From NCBI RefSeq assembly GCF_014649955.1, contig NZ_BMUA01000023.1, positions 62,001-126,000 on the forward strand: a stretch of DNA of 64,000 nucleotides, read 5' to 3'. Shown piece after piece: positions 17,222 through 25,259 of the stretch; position 1 is the first letter of the stretch; each line of letters begins with the position of its first letter. The position numbers and the translations under genes were made by a program. Source of the stretch: Streptomyces violascens (GTDB lineage: Bacteria; Actinomycetota; Actinomycetes; Streptomycetales; Streptomycetaceae). A model generated the notes under the pieces. The model searched no databases, was not told the DNA's origin, and worked only from the letters and a program-made list of their open reading frames with translations.

Positions 17222-18829
17222 ATGCAGCAGGCACCGGTCCTGGGGAGTGCGGCCGATCCCGCCTCCGAGGCCTGGCGGGCCAACGAGGCGGCGCACCGCG
17301 CGCTCGGCGAGGAGCTGCGGGCGAAGCTCGCCGCGGCCCGGCTCGGCGGGGGCGAGCGGTCCCGCGAGCGGCATGTCGCGCGCGGCAAGCTGCTGCCGAG
17401 GGACCGCGTGGACACCCTTCTGGACCCCGGCTCGCCCTTCCTGGAGCTGGCCCCGCTGGCCGCCGAGGGCATGTACGGCGGGCAGGCGCCGGCCGCCGGG
17501 GTGATCGCCGGGATCGGCCGGGTCAGCGGCCGCGAGTGCGTGATCGTCGCCAATGACGCCACCGTCAAGGGCGGCACGTACTACCCGATGACGGTGAAGA
17601 AGCACCTGCGCGCCCAGGAGGTGGCGCTCGAAAACCGCCTCCCCTGCCTCTACCTGGTCGACTCGGGCGGTGCGTTCCTGCCGATGCAGGACGAGGTCTT
17701 CCCCGACCGCGAGCACTTCGGGCGGATCTTCTACAACCAGGCCCGGATGTCCGGCGCGGGCATCCCGCAGATCGCCGCCGTCCTCGGCTCGTGCACGGCG
17801 GGCGGTGCGTACGTCCCGGCGATGAGCGACGAGGCCGTGATCGTCCGCAACCAGGGCACGATCTTCCTGGGCGGCCCCCCGCTGGTGAAGGCGGCGACCG
17901 GCGAGGTCGTCACGGCCGAGGAGCTCGGCGGCGGCGAGGTCCACTCGCGCGTCTCGGGCGTCACCGACCACCTGGCCGAGGACGACGCGCACGCGCTGAG
18001 GATCGTCCGCAACATCGTGGCCACGCTGCCCGACCGCGGCGCGCTGCCCTGGTCGGTCGAGCCCGCCGAGGAGCCGAAGGCCGACCCGTTCGGTCTGTAC
18101 GGCGCGGTGCCCGTCGACTCGCGCACGCCCTACGACGTACGGGAAGTGATCGCCCGGGTCGTCGACGGCTCGCGCTTCCAGGAGTTCAAGTCGGAGTTCG
18201 GGCAGACGCTGGTCACCGGGTTCGCGCGGATCCACGGCCACCCGGTCGGCATCGTCGCCAACAACGGCATCCTGTTCTCCGAATCCGCCCAGAAGGGCGC
18301 GCACTTCATCGAGCTGTGCGACCAGCGCGGCATCCCGCTGGTGTTCCTCCAGAACATCTCGGGCTTCATGGTCGGCCGTGACTACGAGGCGGGCGGCATC
18401 GCCAAGCACGGCGCGAAGATGGTGACGGCGGTCGCCTGCACGCGGGTGCCGAAGCTGACCGTCGTCGTCGGCGGCTCGTACGGCGCGGGCAACTACTCGA
18501 TGTGCGGCCGGGCCTACAGCCCCCGCTTCCTGTGGATGTGGCCCAACGCCAAGATCTCGGTGATGGGCGGCGAACAGGCCGCATCCGTCCTCGCGACGGT
18601 CAAGCGCGACCAGTTGGGGGACGACTGGAGCGCCGAGGACGAGGAGGCCTTCAAGGCCCCCATCCGCGAGCAGTACGAGACCCAGGGCAACGCCTATTAC
18701 GCGACGGCCCGGCTCTGGGACGACGGCGTGATCGACCCGGTCGACACCCGCCAGGTCCTGGGCCTGGCCCTGACCGCCTGCGCCAACGCCCCGCTCGCCG
18801 ACCCCGCCTTCGGCGTCTTCCGGATGTGA
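17222..18829 (+). CDS. accD1: Acyl-CoA carboxylase beta subunit, methylcrotonyl-CoA type
   Basis: A 535-residue carboxyltransferase starting at ATG 17222. It has GGTYYPMTVKKHLRAQE, the oxyanion-type GSCTAGGAYVPAMSDE block and VVGGSYGAGNYSMCGRAY near residue 420. The gene set (biotin carboxylase, HMG-CoA lyase and an acyl-CoA dehydrogenase downstream) fits 3-methylcrotonyl-CoA carboxylase of leucine degradation better than acetyl- or propionyl-CoA carboxylase. First gene of the operon behind the TetR operators. Confidence 0.88.
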   Translation: MQQAPVLGSAADPASEAWRANEAAHRALGEELRAKLAAARLGGGERSRERHVARGKLLPRDRVDTLLDPGSPFLELAPLAAEGMYGGQAPAAGVIAGIGRVSGRECVIVANDATVKGGTYYPMTVKKHLRAQEVALENRLPCLYLVDSGGAFLPMQDEVFPDREHFGRIFYNQARMSGAGIPQIAAVLGSCTAGGAYVPAMSDEAVIVRNQGTIFLGGPPLVKAATGEVVTAEELGGGEVHSRVSGVTDHLAEDDAHALRIVRNIVATLPDRGALPWSVEPAEEPKADPFGLYGAVPVDSRTPYDVREVIARVVDGSRFQEFKSEFGQTLVTGFARIHGHPVGIVANNGILFSESAQKGAHFIELCDQRGIPLVFLQNISGFMVGRDYEAGGIAKHGAKMVTAVACTRVPKLTVVVGGSYGAGNYSMCGRAYSPRFLWMWPNAKISVMGGEQAASVLATVKRDQLGDDWSAEDEEAFKAPIREQYETQGNAYYATARLWDDGVIDPVDTRQVLGLALTACANAPLADPAFGVFRM

Positions 18830-18870
18830 CGACACCCATGTCTTCCATGTCTTCTACGGTGAGGGCTCCC

Positions 18871-20841
18871 ATGGCTCCCCTGTTCACGACCGTGCTCGTC
18901 GCCAACCGGGGCGAGATCGCGGTCCGCGTCATCCGCACCCTGCGCCGGCTGGGCATCCGCTCGGTCGCCGTCTTCAGCGACGCCGACGCCGACGCCCGCC
19001 ACGTCCGGGAGGCGGACACGGCGGTGCGCATCGGCCCCGCCGCGGCGTCCGAGAGCTATCTGCGCCCCGAGCGACTCGTCGAGGCGGCGCTGCGCACCGG
19101 CGCCCAGGCCGTCCACCCGGGCTACGGCTTCCTCGCCGAGAACGCGGCGTTCGCCCACGCCTGCGCCGAGGCCGGCCTGGTCTTCATCGGCCCGCCCGCC
19201 GAGGCGATCTCCCTGATGGGCGACAAGATCCGCGCCAAGGAGACCGTGCAGGTGGCCGGGGTCCCGGTCGTGCCGGGCTCCTCGGGCAGCGGCCTGACGG
19301 ACGGCCAACTCGCCGACGCGGCACGGGAGATCGGCATGCCGGTGCTCCTCAAGCCGAGCGCGGGCGGCGGCGGCAAGGGCATGCGCCTGGTCCGCGACGA
19401 GGCGCTGATCGGCGACGAGATCGCGGCCGCCCGCCGCGAGGCCCGCGCCTCGTTCGGCGACGACACGCTACTCGTCGAGCGGTGGATCGACCGGCCGCGC
19501 CACATCGAGATCCAGGTCCTGGCCGACGGCCACGGCCATGTGATCCACCTCGGCGAGCGCGAGTGCTCGCTCCAGCGCCGCCACCAGAAGATCATCGAGG
19601 AGGCGCCCAGCGTTCTGCTCGACGAGGCGACCCGCGCCGCGATGGGCGAGGCGGCCGTCCAGGCGGCCCGCTCGTGCGGCTACTCGGGCGCGGGCACGGT
19701 CGAGTTCATCGTGCCGGGCAACGACCCCGCCTCGTACTACTTCATGGAGATGAACACCCGCCTCCAGGTCGAGCACCCGGTGACCGAGCTGATCACCGGC
19801 GTGGACCTGGTGGAGTGGCAGCTGAGGGTCGCGGCGGGCGAGCAACTCCCGTACGAGCAGAAGGACATCACCCTCACCGGCCACGCCATCGAGGCCCGCA
19901 TCTGCGCCGAGGACCCCGCACGCGGCTTCCTGCCCTCCGGCGGTACGGTCCTGAGCCTGCGCGAGCCGCAGGGCGACGGCATCCGTACGGACTCGGGGCT
20001 GAGCGAGGGCACCGAGGTCGGCAGCCTGTACGACCCGATGCTGTCCAAGGTGATCGCGTACGGGCCCGACCGCGCGACCGCCCTGCGCAAGCTGCGCGCG
20101 GCGCTCGCCGACACGGTGACGCTCGGCGTGCCCACGAACGCCGGGTTCCTGCGCCGCCTCCTGGCCCACCCCGCCGTGGTGGCAGGCGAGTTGGACACGG
20201 GCCTGGTGGAGCGCGAGGCGGATTCGCTCGTCCCGGACGGCGTGCCGGACGAGGTGTACACGGCGGCCGCGGCCGTCCGGCTCGACGCACTGCGGCCCGC
20301 CCCGGCCGAGGGCTGGACCGACCCGTTCTCGGTGCCGAGCGGGTGGCGGATGGGCGGCGAACCCGCCCCGCTCGCCCACTGGTTGAGGGTGCCCGGCAAC
20401 GAGCCGGTACGCGCCTGCGGGTCCGGCCGGGTCGAGCGGGACCGGGTCACCGTCGAGCTCGACGGCGTCACCCACACCTTCCACCGGGCCGGCGCCTGGC
20501 TCGGCCGGGACGGCGACAGCTGGCACGTCGCCGACCACGACCCCGTCGAGGCCGCCCTGACCGGCAAGGCGCACGGCGGCGCCGACACGCTGGCCGCGCC
20601 CATGCCGGGCACGGTCACCGTCGTCAAGGTGGCGGTCGGCGACGAAGTCGACGCCGGGCAGAGCCTGCTGGTGGTCGAGGCGATGAAGATGGAGCACGTC
20701 ATCTCCGCCCCGCACGCGGGCACGGTCACCGAACTCGACGTCACCCCGGGCTCGACGGTGGCCATGGACCAGGTCCTGGCCGTCGTCACGCCCGCCGCGC
20801 AGGAGACGGCCCGGGAAACCCCCGAGGAGAAGACCTCATGA
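18871..20841 (+). CDS. accA1: Biotin carboxylase / biotin carrier alpha subunit, methylcrotonyl-CoA type
   Basis: A 656-residue protein. ATG 18871 is preferred because GGTGAGGG lies 6 bases upstream and MAPLFTTVLVANRGEIAVRV is the expected N terminus; ATGs at 18838 and 18847 would only add a short tail. Biotin carboxylase (1-450) shows the Gly-rich ATP loop KPSAGGGGKGM and EMNTRLQVEHPVTE. The C-terminal biotin domain has the lysine to be biotinylated in EAMKMEH (about residue 613). With the preceding beta subunit it carboxylates 3-methylcrotonyl-CoA. The stop overlaps the next start (ATGA). Confidence 0.9.
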   Translation: MAPLFTTVLVANRGEIAVRVIRTLRRLGIRSVAVFSDADADARHVREADTAVRIGPAAASESYLRPERLVEAALRTGAQAVHPGYGFLAENAAFAHACAEAGLVFIGPPAEAISLMGDKIRAKETVQVAGVPVVPGSSGSGLTDGQLADAAREIGMPVLLKPSAGGGGKGMRLVRDEALIGDEIAAARREARASFGDDTLLVERWIDRPRHIEIQVLADGHGHVIHLGERECSLQRRHQKIIEEAPSVLLDEATRAAMGEAAVQAARSCGYSGAGTVEFIVPGNDPASYYFMEMNTRLQVEHPVTELITGVDLVEWQLRVAAGEQLPYEQKDITLTGHAIEARICAEDPARGFLPSGGTVLSLREPQGDGIRTDSGLSEGTEVGSLYDPMLSKVIAYGPDRATALRKLRAALADTVTLGVPTNAGFLRRLLAHPAVVAGELDTGLVEREADSLVPDGVPDEVYTAAAAVRLDALRPAPAEGWTDPFSVPSGWRMGGEPAPLAHWLRVPGNEPVRACGSGRVERDRVTVELDGVTHTFHRAGAWLGRDGDSWHVADHDPVEAALTGKAHGGADTLAAPMPGTVTVVKVAVGDEVDAGQSLLVVEAMKMEHVISAPHAGTVTELDVTPGSTVAMDQVLAVVTPAAQETARETPEEKTS

Positions 20842-21773
20842 CGCTCCCCATGGTCGTCCCGGCGCAGGACCTCCCGGCCCGTGTCCGCATCCACGAGGTG
20901 GGGGCGCGCGACGGGCTGCAGAACGAGAAGTCGGTCGTGCCGACCGAGGTCAAGGCGGAGTTCGTGCACCGCCTGGCCGCGGCGGGCCTGACCACCGTCG
21001 AGGCGACGAGCTTCGTACACCCCAAGTGGGTGCCCCAACTCGCCGACGCGGAGCAGCTGTTCCCCATGCTCGGCGACCTGTCGGACGTGGCGCTCCCCGT
21101 CCTCGTGCCGAACGAGCGGGGTCTGGACCGGGCCCTCGCCCTCGGCGCGCACCGGATCGCGGTGTTCGCCAGCGCCACCGAGTCCTTCGCCAAGGCCAAC
21201 CTGAACCGCACCGTCGACGAGTCGCTCGCCATGTTCGAGCCGGTCGTCGCCCGCGCCAAGGCCGACCGGGCCCATGTGCGGGGCTATCTGTCGATGTGCT
21301 TCGGCGACCCGTGGGAAGGCGCGGTGCCCGTGCAGCAGGTGGTCCGCGTCGCCAAGGCCCTGATGGACATGGGCTGCGACGAGCTGAGCCTGGGCGACAC
21401 CATCGGCGTGGCCACCCCCGCGCACGTGCAGACCCTGCTCGCCGAGCTCAACGAGGAGGGCGTGCCCACCAGCGCCATCGGGGTGCACTTCCACGACACC
21501 TACGGCCAGGCCCTGTCCAACACGCTCGCCGCCCTCCAGCACGGCGTGAGCACCGTCGACGCCTCGGCCGGCGGCCTCGGCGGCTGCCCCTACGCCAAGT
21601 CCGCCACCGGAAACCTCGCCACCGAAGACCTCGTGTGGATGCTCCAGGGCCTCGGTATCGACACCGGGGTCGACCTCGGCCTGCTCACCGCCACCAGCGT
21701 GTGGATGGCCGACCAGCTGGGCCGCCCCAGCCCCTCCCGCACCGTACGTGCCCTCTCCCACCAGGAGTCGTAG
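20838..21773 (+). CDS. hmgL: Hydroxymethylglutaryl-CoA lyase
   Basis: A 311-residue TIM-barrel lyase starting at ATG 20838 in a four-base overlap with accA1. VGARDGLQNE near residue 21 holds the catalytic Arg-Asp pair; the HMG-CoA lyase Cys loop reads GGLGGCPYAKSATGN. It splits HMG-CoA to acetoacetate and acetyl-CoA, the last dedicated step of leucine degradation. This is what identifies the operon. Confidence 0.9.
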   Translation: MTLPMVVPAQDLPARVRIHEVGARDGLQNEKSVVPTEVKAEFVHRLAAAGLTTVEATSFVHPKWVPQLADAEQLFPMLGDLSDVALPVLVPNERGLDRALALGAHRIAVFASATESFAKANLNRTVDESLAMFEPVVARAKADRAHVRGYLSMCFGDPWEGAVPVQQVVRVAKALMDMGCDELSLGDTIGVATPAHVQTLLAELNEEGVPTSAIGVHFHDTYGQALSNTLAALQHGVSTVDASAGGLGGCPYAKSATGNLATEDLVWMLQGLGIDTGVDLGLLTATSVWMADQLGRPSPSRTVRALSHQES

Positions 21774-21775
21774 CC

Positions 21776-22936
21776 ATGCCCCTCGACCACCGCCTCACCC
21801 CCGAGCACGAGGAACTCCGACGTACCGTCGAGGAGTTCGCCCACGACGTCGTCGCCCCGAAGATCGGCGACTTCTACGAGCGCCACGAGTTCCCGTACGA
21901 GATCATCCGCGAGATGGGCCGCATGGGCCTGTTCGGGCTTCCCTTCCCCGAGGAGTACGGGGGCATGGGCGGCGACTACCTCGCGCTCGGCATCGCCCTG
22001 GAGGAGCTGGCCCGCGTCGACTCGTCGGTGGCCATCACCCTGGAGGCGGGCGTCTCGCTGGGCGCGATGCCGATCTTCCGGTTCGGTACGGAGGAGCAGA
22101 AGCGCGCGTGGCTGCCGAAGCTCTGCTCGGGCGAGATGCTGGGCGCGTTCGGCCTGACCGAGCCGGACTGCGGCTCGGACGCGGGCGGCACCCGCACCAC
22201 CGCGGTGCGCGACGGCGACGAGTGGGTCATCAACGGCTCGAAGTGCTTCATCACCAACTCCGGTACGGACATCACGGGCCTGGTCACCGTCACCGCGGTC
22301 ACCGGCCGCAAGGAGGACGGCCGCCCGCTGATCTCCTCGATCATCGTCCCGTCGGGCACCCCGGGCTTCACGGTCGCGGCCCCGTACTCGAAGGTCGGCT
22401 GGAACGCCTCCGACACCCGTGAGCTGGCCTTCTCGGACGTACGCGTCCCGGTGGCGAACCTGCTCGGCGAGGAGGGCCGCGGGTACGCCCAGTTCCTGCG
22501 CATCCTGGACGAGGGCCGCATCGCGATCTCGGCGCTCGCGACGGGCCTGGCCCAGGGCTGTGTCGACGAGTCGGTGAAGTACGCGAAGGAGCGGCACGCC
22601 TTCGGCCGGCCGATCGGCGACAACCAGGCCATCCAGTTCAAGATCGCCGACATGGAGCTGCGGGCCCACATGGCGCGGGTCGGCTGGCGCGACGCCGCGT
22701 CCCGTCTGGTGCACGGCGAGCCGTTCAAGAAGGAGGCGGCGCTCGCGAAGCTGTACTCCTCGACGGTGGCGGTCGACAACGCCCGCGAGGGCACGCAGAT
22801 CTTCGGCGGGTACGGCTTCATGAACGAGTACCCGGTGGCCCGCATGTGGCGCGACTCCAAGATCCTGGAGATCGGCGAGGGCACGAGCGAGGTGCAGCGG
22901 ATGCTGATCGCCCGTGAACTGGGGCTGCCTTCCTGA
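21776..22936 (+). CDS. acdH: Acyl-CoA dehydrogenase of the leucine/branched-chain operon
   Basis: A 386-residue flavoenzyme starting at ATG 21776, two bases after the hmgL stop. LTEPDCGSDAGGTRT near residue 133 and QIFGGYGFMNEYPVARMWRDSK are family signatures. Unlike the dehydrogenase at 13228, it keeps the canonical C-terminal catalytic Glu (IGEGTSE). In the operon it most likely oxidises isovaleryl- or a related short branched acyl-CoA. The name follows the S. coelicolor gene in the same position as I remember it. Confidence 0.85.
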   Translation: MPLDHRLTPEHEELRRTVEEFAHDVVAPKIGDFYERHEFPYEIIREMGRMGLFGLPFPEEYGGMGGDYLALGIALEELARVDSSVAITLEAGVSLGAMPIFRFGTEEQKRAWLPKLCSGEMLGAFGLTEPDCGSDAGGTRTTAVRDGDEWVINGSKCFITNSGTDITGLVTVTAVTGRKEDGRPLISSIIVPSGTPGFTVAAPYSKVGWNASDTRELAFSDVRVPVANLLGEEGRGYAQFLRILDEGRIAISALATGLAQGCVDESVKYAKERHAFGRPIGDNQAIQFKIADMELRAHMARVGWRDAASRLVHGEPFKKEAALAKLYSSTVAVDNAREGTQIFGGYGFMNEYPVARMWRDSKILEIGEGTSEVQRMLIARELGLPS

Positions 22937-23048
22937 CCTTTGCGGCCCGGTCCTCGAAGGGCCTGCCCCTGCGCCCCGGGTCCCCCGAAGGAGTGGTGAC
23001 GCTCGCGTCGTCACCGCCCTCGGGTTCCCGGGGCCGCACCCTGTCAGG

Positions 23049-23246
23049 GTGAACCCCCCGAACTGCCCCAGCTGCGCGAGCCGTCCCCCGCTGTGGAAGG
23101 ACACCTCGGCCACGGCGCCGGGCGCCGCCGACCGCTGGCACTGGCACTGCGTGGCGTGTCTGCGGACGTACGAGCCGAGCCCCTCGCACAAGGTGCGGTT
23201 CACGTACGCGCCGCTGGCCCGGCAGGCCTCGCTGCTCGGGCGGTAG
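23049..23246 (+). CDS. Small zinc-ribbon-like protein
   Basis: A 65-residue protein starting at GTG 23049. Two Cys pairs, CPSC and CVAC (the latter in WHWHCVACLRTY), are spaced as in a zinc ribbon. No strong ribosome-binding site is visible (only AGG close by). It could bind nucleic acid, but no family is certain. It lies 112 bases after acdH on the same strand. Confidence 0.45.
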   Translation: MNPPNCPSCASRPPLWKDTSATAPGAADRWHWHCVACLRTYEPSPSHKVRFTYAPLARQASLLGR

Positions 23247-23304
23247 CACCGAGGGCGTAACCAAATCGATCGACAGCGCAGAGTCCTCCCGGCACAGTCG
23301 GCGC

Positions 23305-23952
23305 ATGAACCCCCACACCGCCTGGTGGCCGCTGTACGGCCTCCGCATACACACCCCCCGCCTCGAACTGCGCCTGCCCGACATGGAGTTGCTGCCCGAT
23401 CTCGCCCGGGCGGCGGCGGACGGAGTGCACGCACCGGACCGCATGCCCTTCACCTTCCCCTGGACCGACGGCTCCCCCACCGACCGAGGCCGCGCCGTCT
23501 ACCAGCACGTACTCGCCACCATCGCGAACTGGTCCGCCGGCGACTGGACGCTGAGCCTCGCCGTGCTGCACGAGGGCGAGGTGGTCGGCCGCCAGGACCT
23601 GATGGCGAGCTCCTTCGCGGTGACCCGCGAGGTCGAGACGGGCTCCTGGCTGGGCCTTGCCCATCAGGGCCGGGGCATCGGCACCGAAATGCGGGCGGCC
23701 GCCCTGCACTTGGCGTTCGCCGGGCTCGGCGCCCGCGCCGCGGTCTCGGCCGCGATGACCGACAACCCGCGCTCCCTCGGCGTCTCGCGCCGCCTCGGCT
23801 ACCGGGACAACGGCCTCGACACCGCCGTCGCACGGGACCGTCCGGTCACCCTGCAAAGGCTCCGCCTGGAGCGCGCGGAGTGGGAGCGCCGTCGCACCGT
23901 GGACGTACGTGTGGTGGGGCTCGACGCGTGCCGGTCGGAGTTCGGCGTGTAG
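23305..23952 (+). CDS. GNAT-family N-acetyltransferase
   Basis: A 215-residue RimJ/RimL-like acetyltransferase starting at ATG 23305. It has the opening pattern LYGLRIHTPRLELRLPD, the acetyl-CoA loop LAHQGRGIGTEMRAAAL near residue 120 and NPRSLGVSRRLGYRDNG towards the end. It transfers acetyl from acetyl-CoA to an amine on a protein or small molecule; the target is unknown. Confidence 0.8.
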   Translation: MNPHTAWWPLYGLRIHTPRLELRLPDMELLPDLARAAADGVHAPDRMPFTFPWTDGSPTDRGRAVYQHVLATIANWSAGDWTLSLAVLHEGEVVGRQDLMASSFAVTREVETGSWLGLAHQGRGIGTEMRAAALHLAFAGLGARAAVSAAMTDNPRSLGVSRRLGYRDNGLDTAVARDRPVTLQRLRLERAEWERRRTVDVRVVGLDACRSEFGV

Positions 23953-24010
23953 TTCGGCGACCTGGACGGCCGCTCGGCGGGCCACTCCGAACCGGCCACT
24001 GGACGGAAGG

Positions 24011-24029
24011 TGAGGTTAGGCTAACCTGG
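24011..24029. promoter_or_regulatory. Iron box (DmdR/IdeR-type operator)
   Basis: AGGTTAGGCTAACCT (24013-24027) is a perfect odd palindrome matching the actinobacterial iron box, 39 bases upstream of desE. It predicts repression by an iron-loaded DtxR-family protein. Confidence 0.85.
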
Positions 24030-24067
24030 CTTCGCACCAGCCCGTGGCCGGTTCCCGGCACGTACGT

Positions 24068-25117
24068 ATGAAAGCGGACCCCGTCATGCCCTTCGCCCGA
24101 GCGTCCCTGCCCACCCGCCGCGGCCTGCTGGCCATGGGCGGCGCGATCGGCATCGGTACCGCGCTGACCGCGTGCGGGGGCGGTGACAAGAAGAGCGGCT
24201 CGGCGGACGGCGGGACGACGGCCAAGTCCGGCCCCTGGTCGTTCAAGGACGACCGCGGCCAGAGCGCCGAGACCAAGTCCCTGCCGAAGAACGTCGTCGC
24301 CTTCACCGGCACCGCGGCCGCCCTGTTGGACTACGGGATCCAGGTCAAGGGCGTCTTCGGACCGACCAGGACGAAGGACGGCAAGGCCGATGTGCAGGCC
24401 GGCGACCTCGACATCACCAAGGTCGAGATCATCGGCAACACCTACGGCGAGTTCAGCGTCGAGAAGTACGCGGCGCTCCAGCCGGACGTGCTGATCACGG
24501 ACATGTGGCAGAAGGACGTCCTCTGGTACGTGCCGGACAACAGCAAGGACAAGATCCTCAAGCTGGCCCCGAGCGTGGCCCTGTGGGCGGCCGACCAGAG
24601 CATGCCCGCGGCCCTTCAGCGTCGCGTGGACCTCGCCAAGTCCCTGGGCGCCGACGTGAACGCGAAGAAGGTCACCGACGCGAAGGCCGCCTTCGAGAAG
24701 GCCTCCGCCCGGCTGCGCGCCGCAGCGAAGGCCAACCCCGGGATCCGGGTGCTGCTCGGCTCGGCGAGCCCGGACCTGTTCTACGTCTCCGAGGCCAAGC
24801 GCAGCTGCGACACCCGGTACTTCCAGGAGCTGGGCGTCGGGTTCGTCACCCCGAAAGTCGACTCGCAGGGCTTCTTCGAGTCGCTCAGCTGGGAGAACGT
24901 CGCCAAGTACCCGGCGGACCTGATCCTCATGGACAACCGCACCGGCACGCTTCAGCCGGGCGACCTCGCCGGCAAGCCGACCTGGGGGCAGCTGCCCGCG
25001 GTCAAGGCCGGCCAGGTCCTGCCGCGCCTGACCGAGCCGATCTACTCCTACGCGCGCGTCGCCCCCATCGTCGACGCGCTCGCCCAGGCCATCGAGAAGG
25101 CGAAGAAGGTCGCCTGA
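24068..25117 (+). CDS. desE: Siderophore-binding lipoprotein (DesE-like)
   Basis: A 349-residue periplasmic-binding-type protein. ATG 24068 is taken; ATG 24086 is equally possible and neither has a clear ribosome-binding site. The signal PTRRGLLAMGGAIG contains a twin arginine and ends in lipobox LTAC, then a Gly/Ser linker. The mature domain is a class III metal/siderophore-binding fold (VVAFTGTAAALLDYG; YAALQPDVLITDM; KYPADLILMDN). It captures ferric hydroxamate siderophores for an ABC importer encoded elsewhere. The iron box upstream and position next to the GH20 gene support desE. In S. coelicolor the desF-desABCD genes lie between these two; here they are absent. Confidence 0.85.
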   Translation: MKADPVMPFARASLPTRRGLLAMGGAIGIGTALTACGGGDKKSGSADGGTTAKSGPWSFKDDRGQSAETKSLPKNVVAFTGTAAALLDYGIQVKGVFGPTRTKDGKADVQAGDLDITKVEIIGNTYGEFSVEKYAALQPDVLITDMWQKDVLWYVPDNSKDKILKLAPSVALWAADQSMPAALQRRVDLAKSLGADVNAKKVTDAKAAFEKASARLRAAAKANPGIRVLLGSASPDLFYVSEAKRSCDTRYFQELGVGFVTPKVDSQGFFESLSWENVAKYPADLILMDNRTGTLQPGDLAGKPTWGQLPAVKAGQVLPRLTEPIYSYARVAPIVDALAQAIEKAKKVA

Positions 25118-25122
25118 CCTCT

Positions 25123-25159
25123 GATCGCCGGAGGGACGAATCCAGCCCCTCCGGCGATC
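25123..25159 (+). terminator. Terminator hairpin after desE
   Basis: GATCGCCGGAGGG (25123-25135) pairs perfectly with 25147-25159, five bases after the desE stop. It closes desE as a single-gene unit. Confidence 0.75.
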
Positions 25160-25259
25160 GAGGAGCGGTCCTCGGGCAGAGCCCCGGGAACCGCCGTCCG
25201 CACCCGAACCGCGCCCCCGGAGGGTCTGGGGAAGGGGCGGGCGGGGGATCAAACCGCCG

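Noticed and set aside
23305..23952. Assignment of the GNAT protein to siderophore synthesis because of desE next door
   Set aside because: Its sequence is RimJ/RimL-like, it lies upstream of the iron box, and no other synthesis genes are present.
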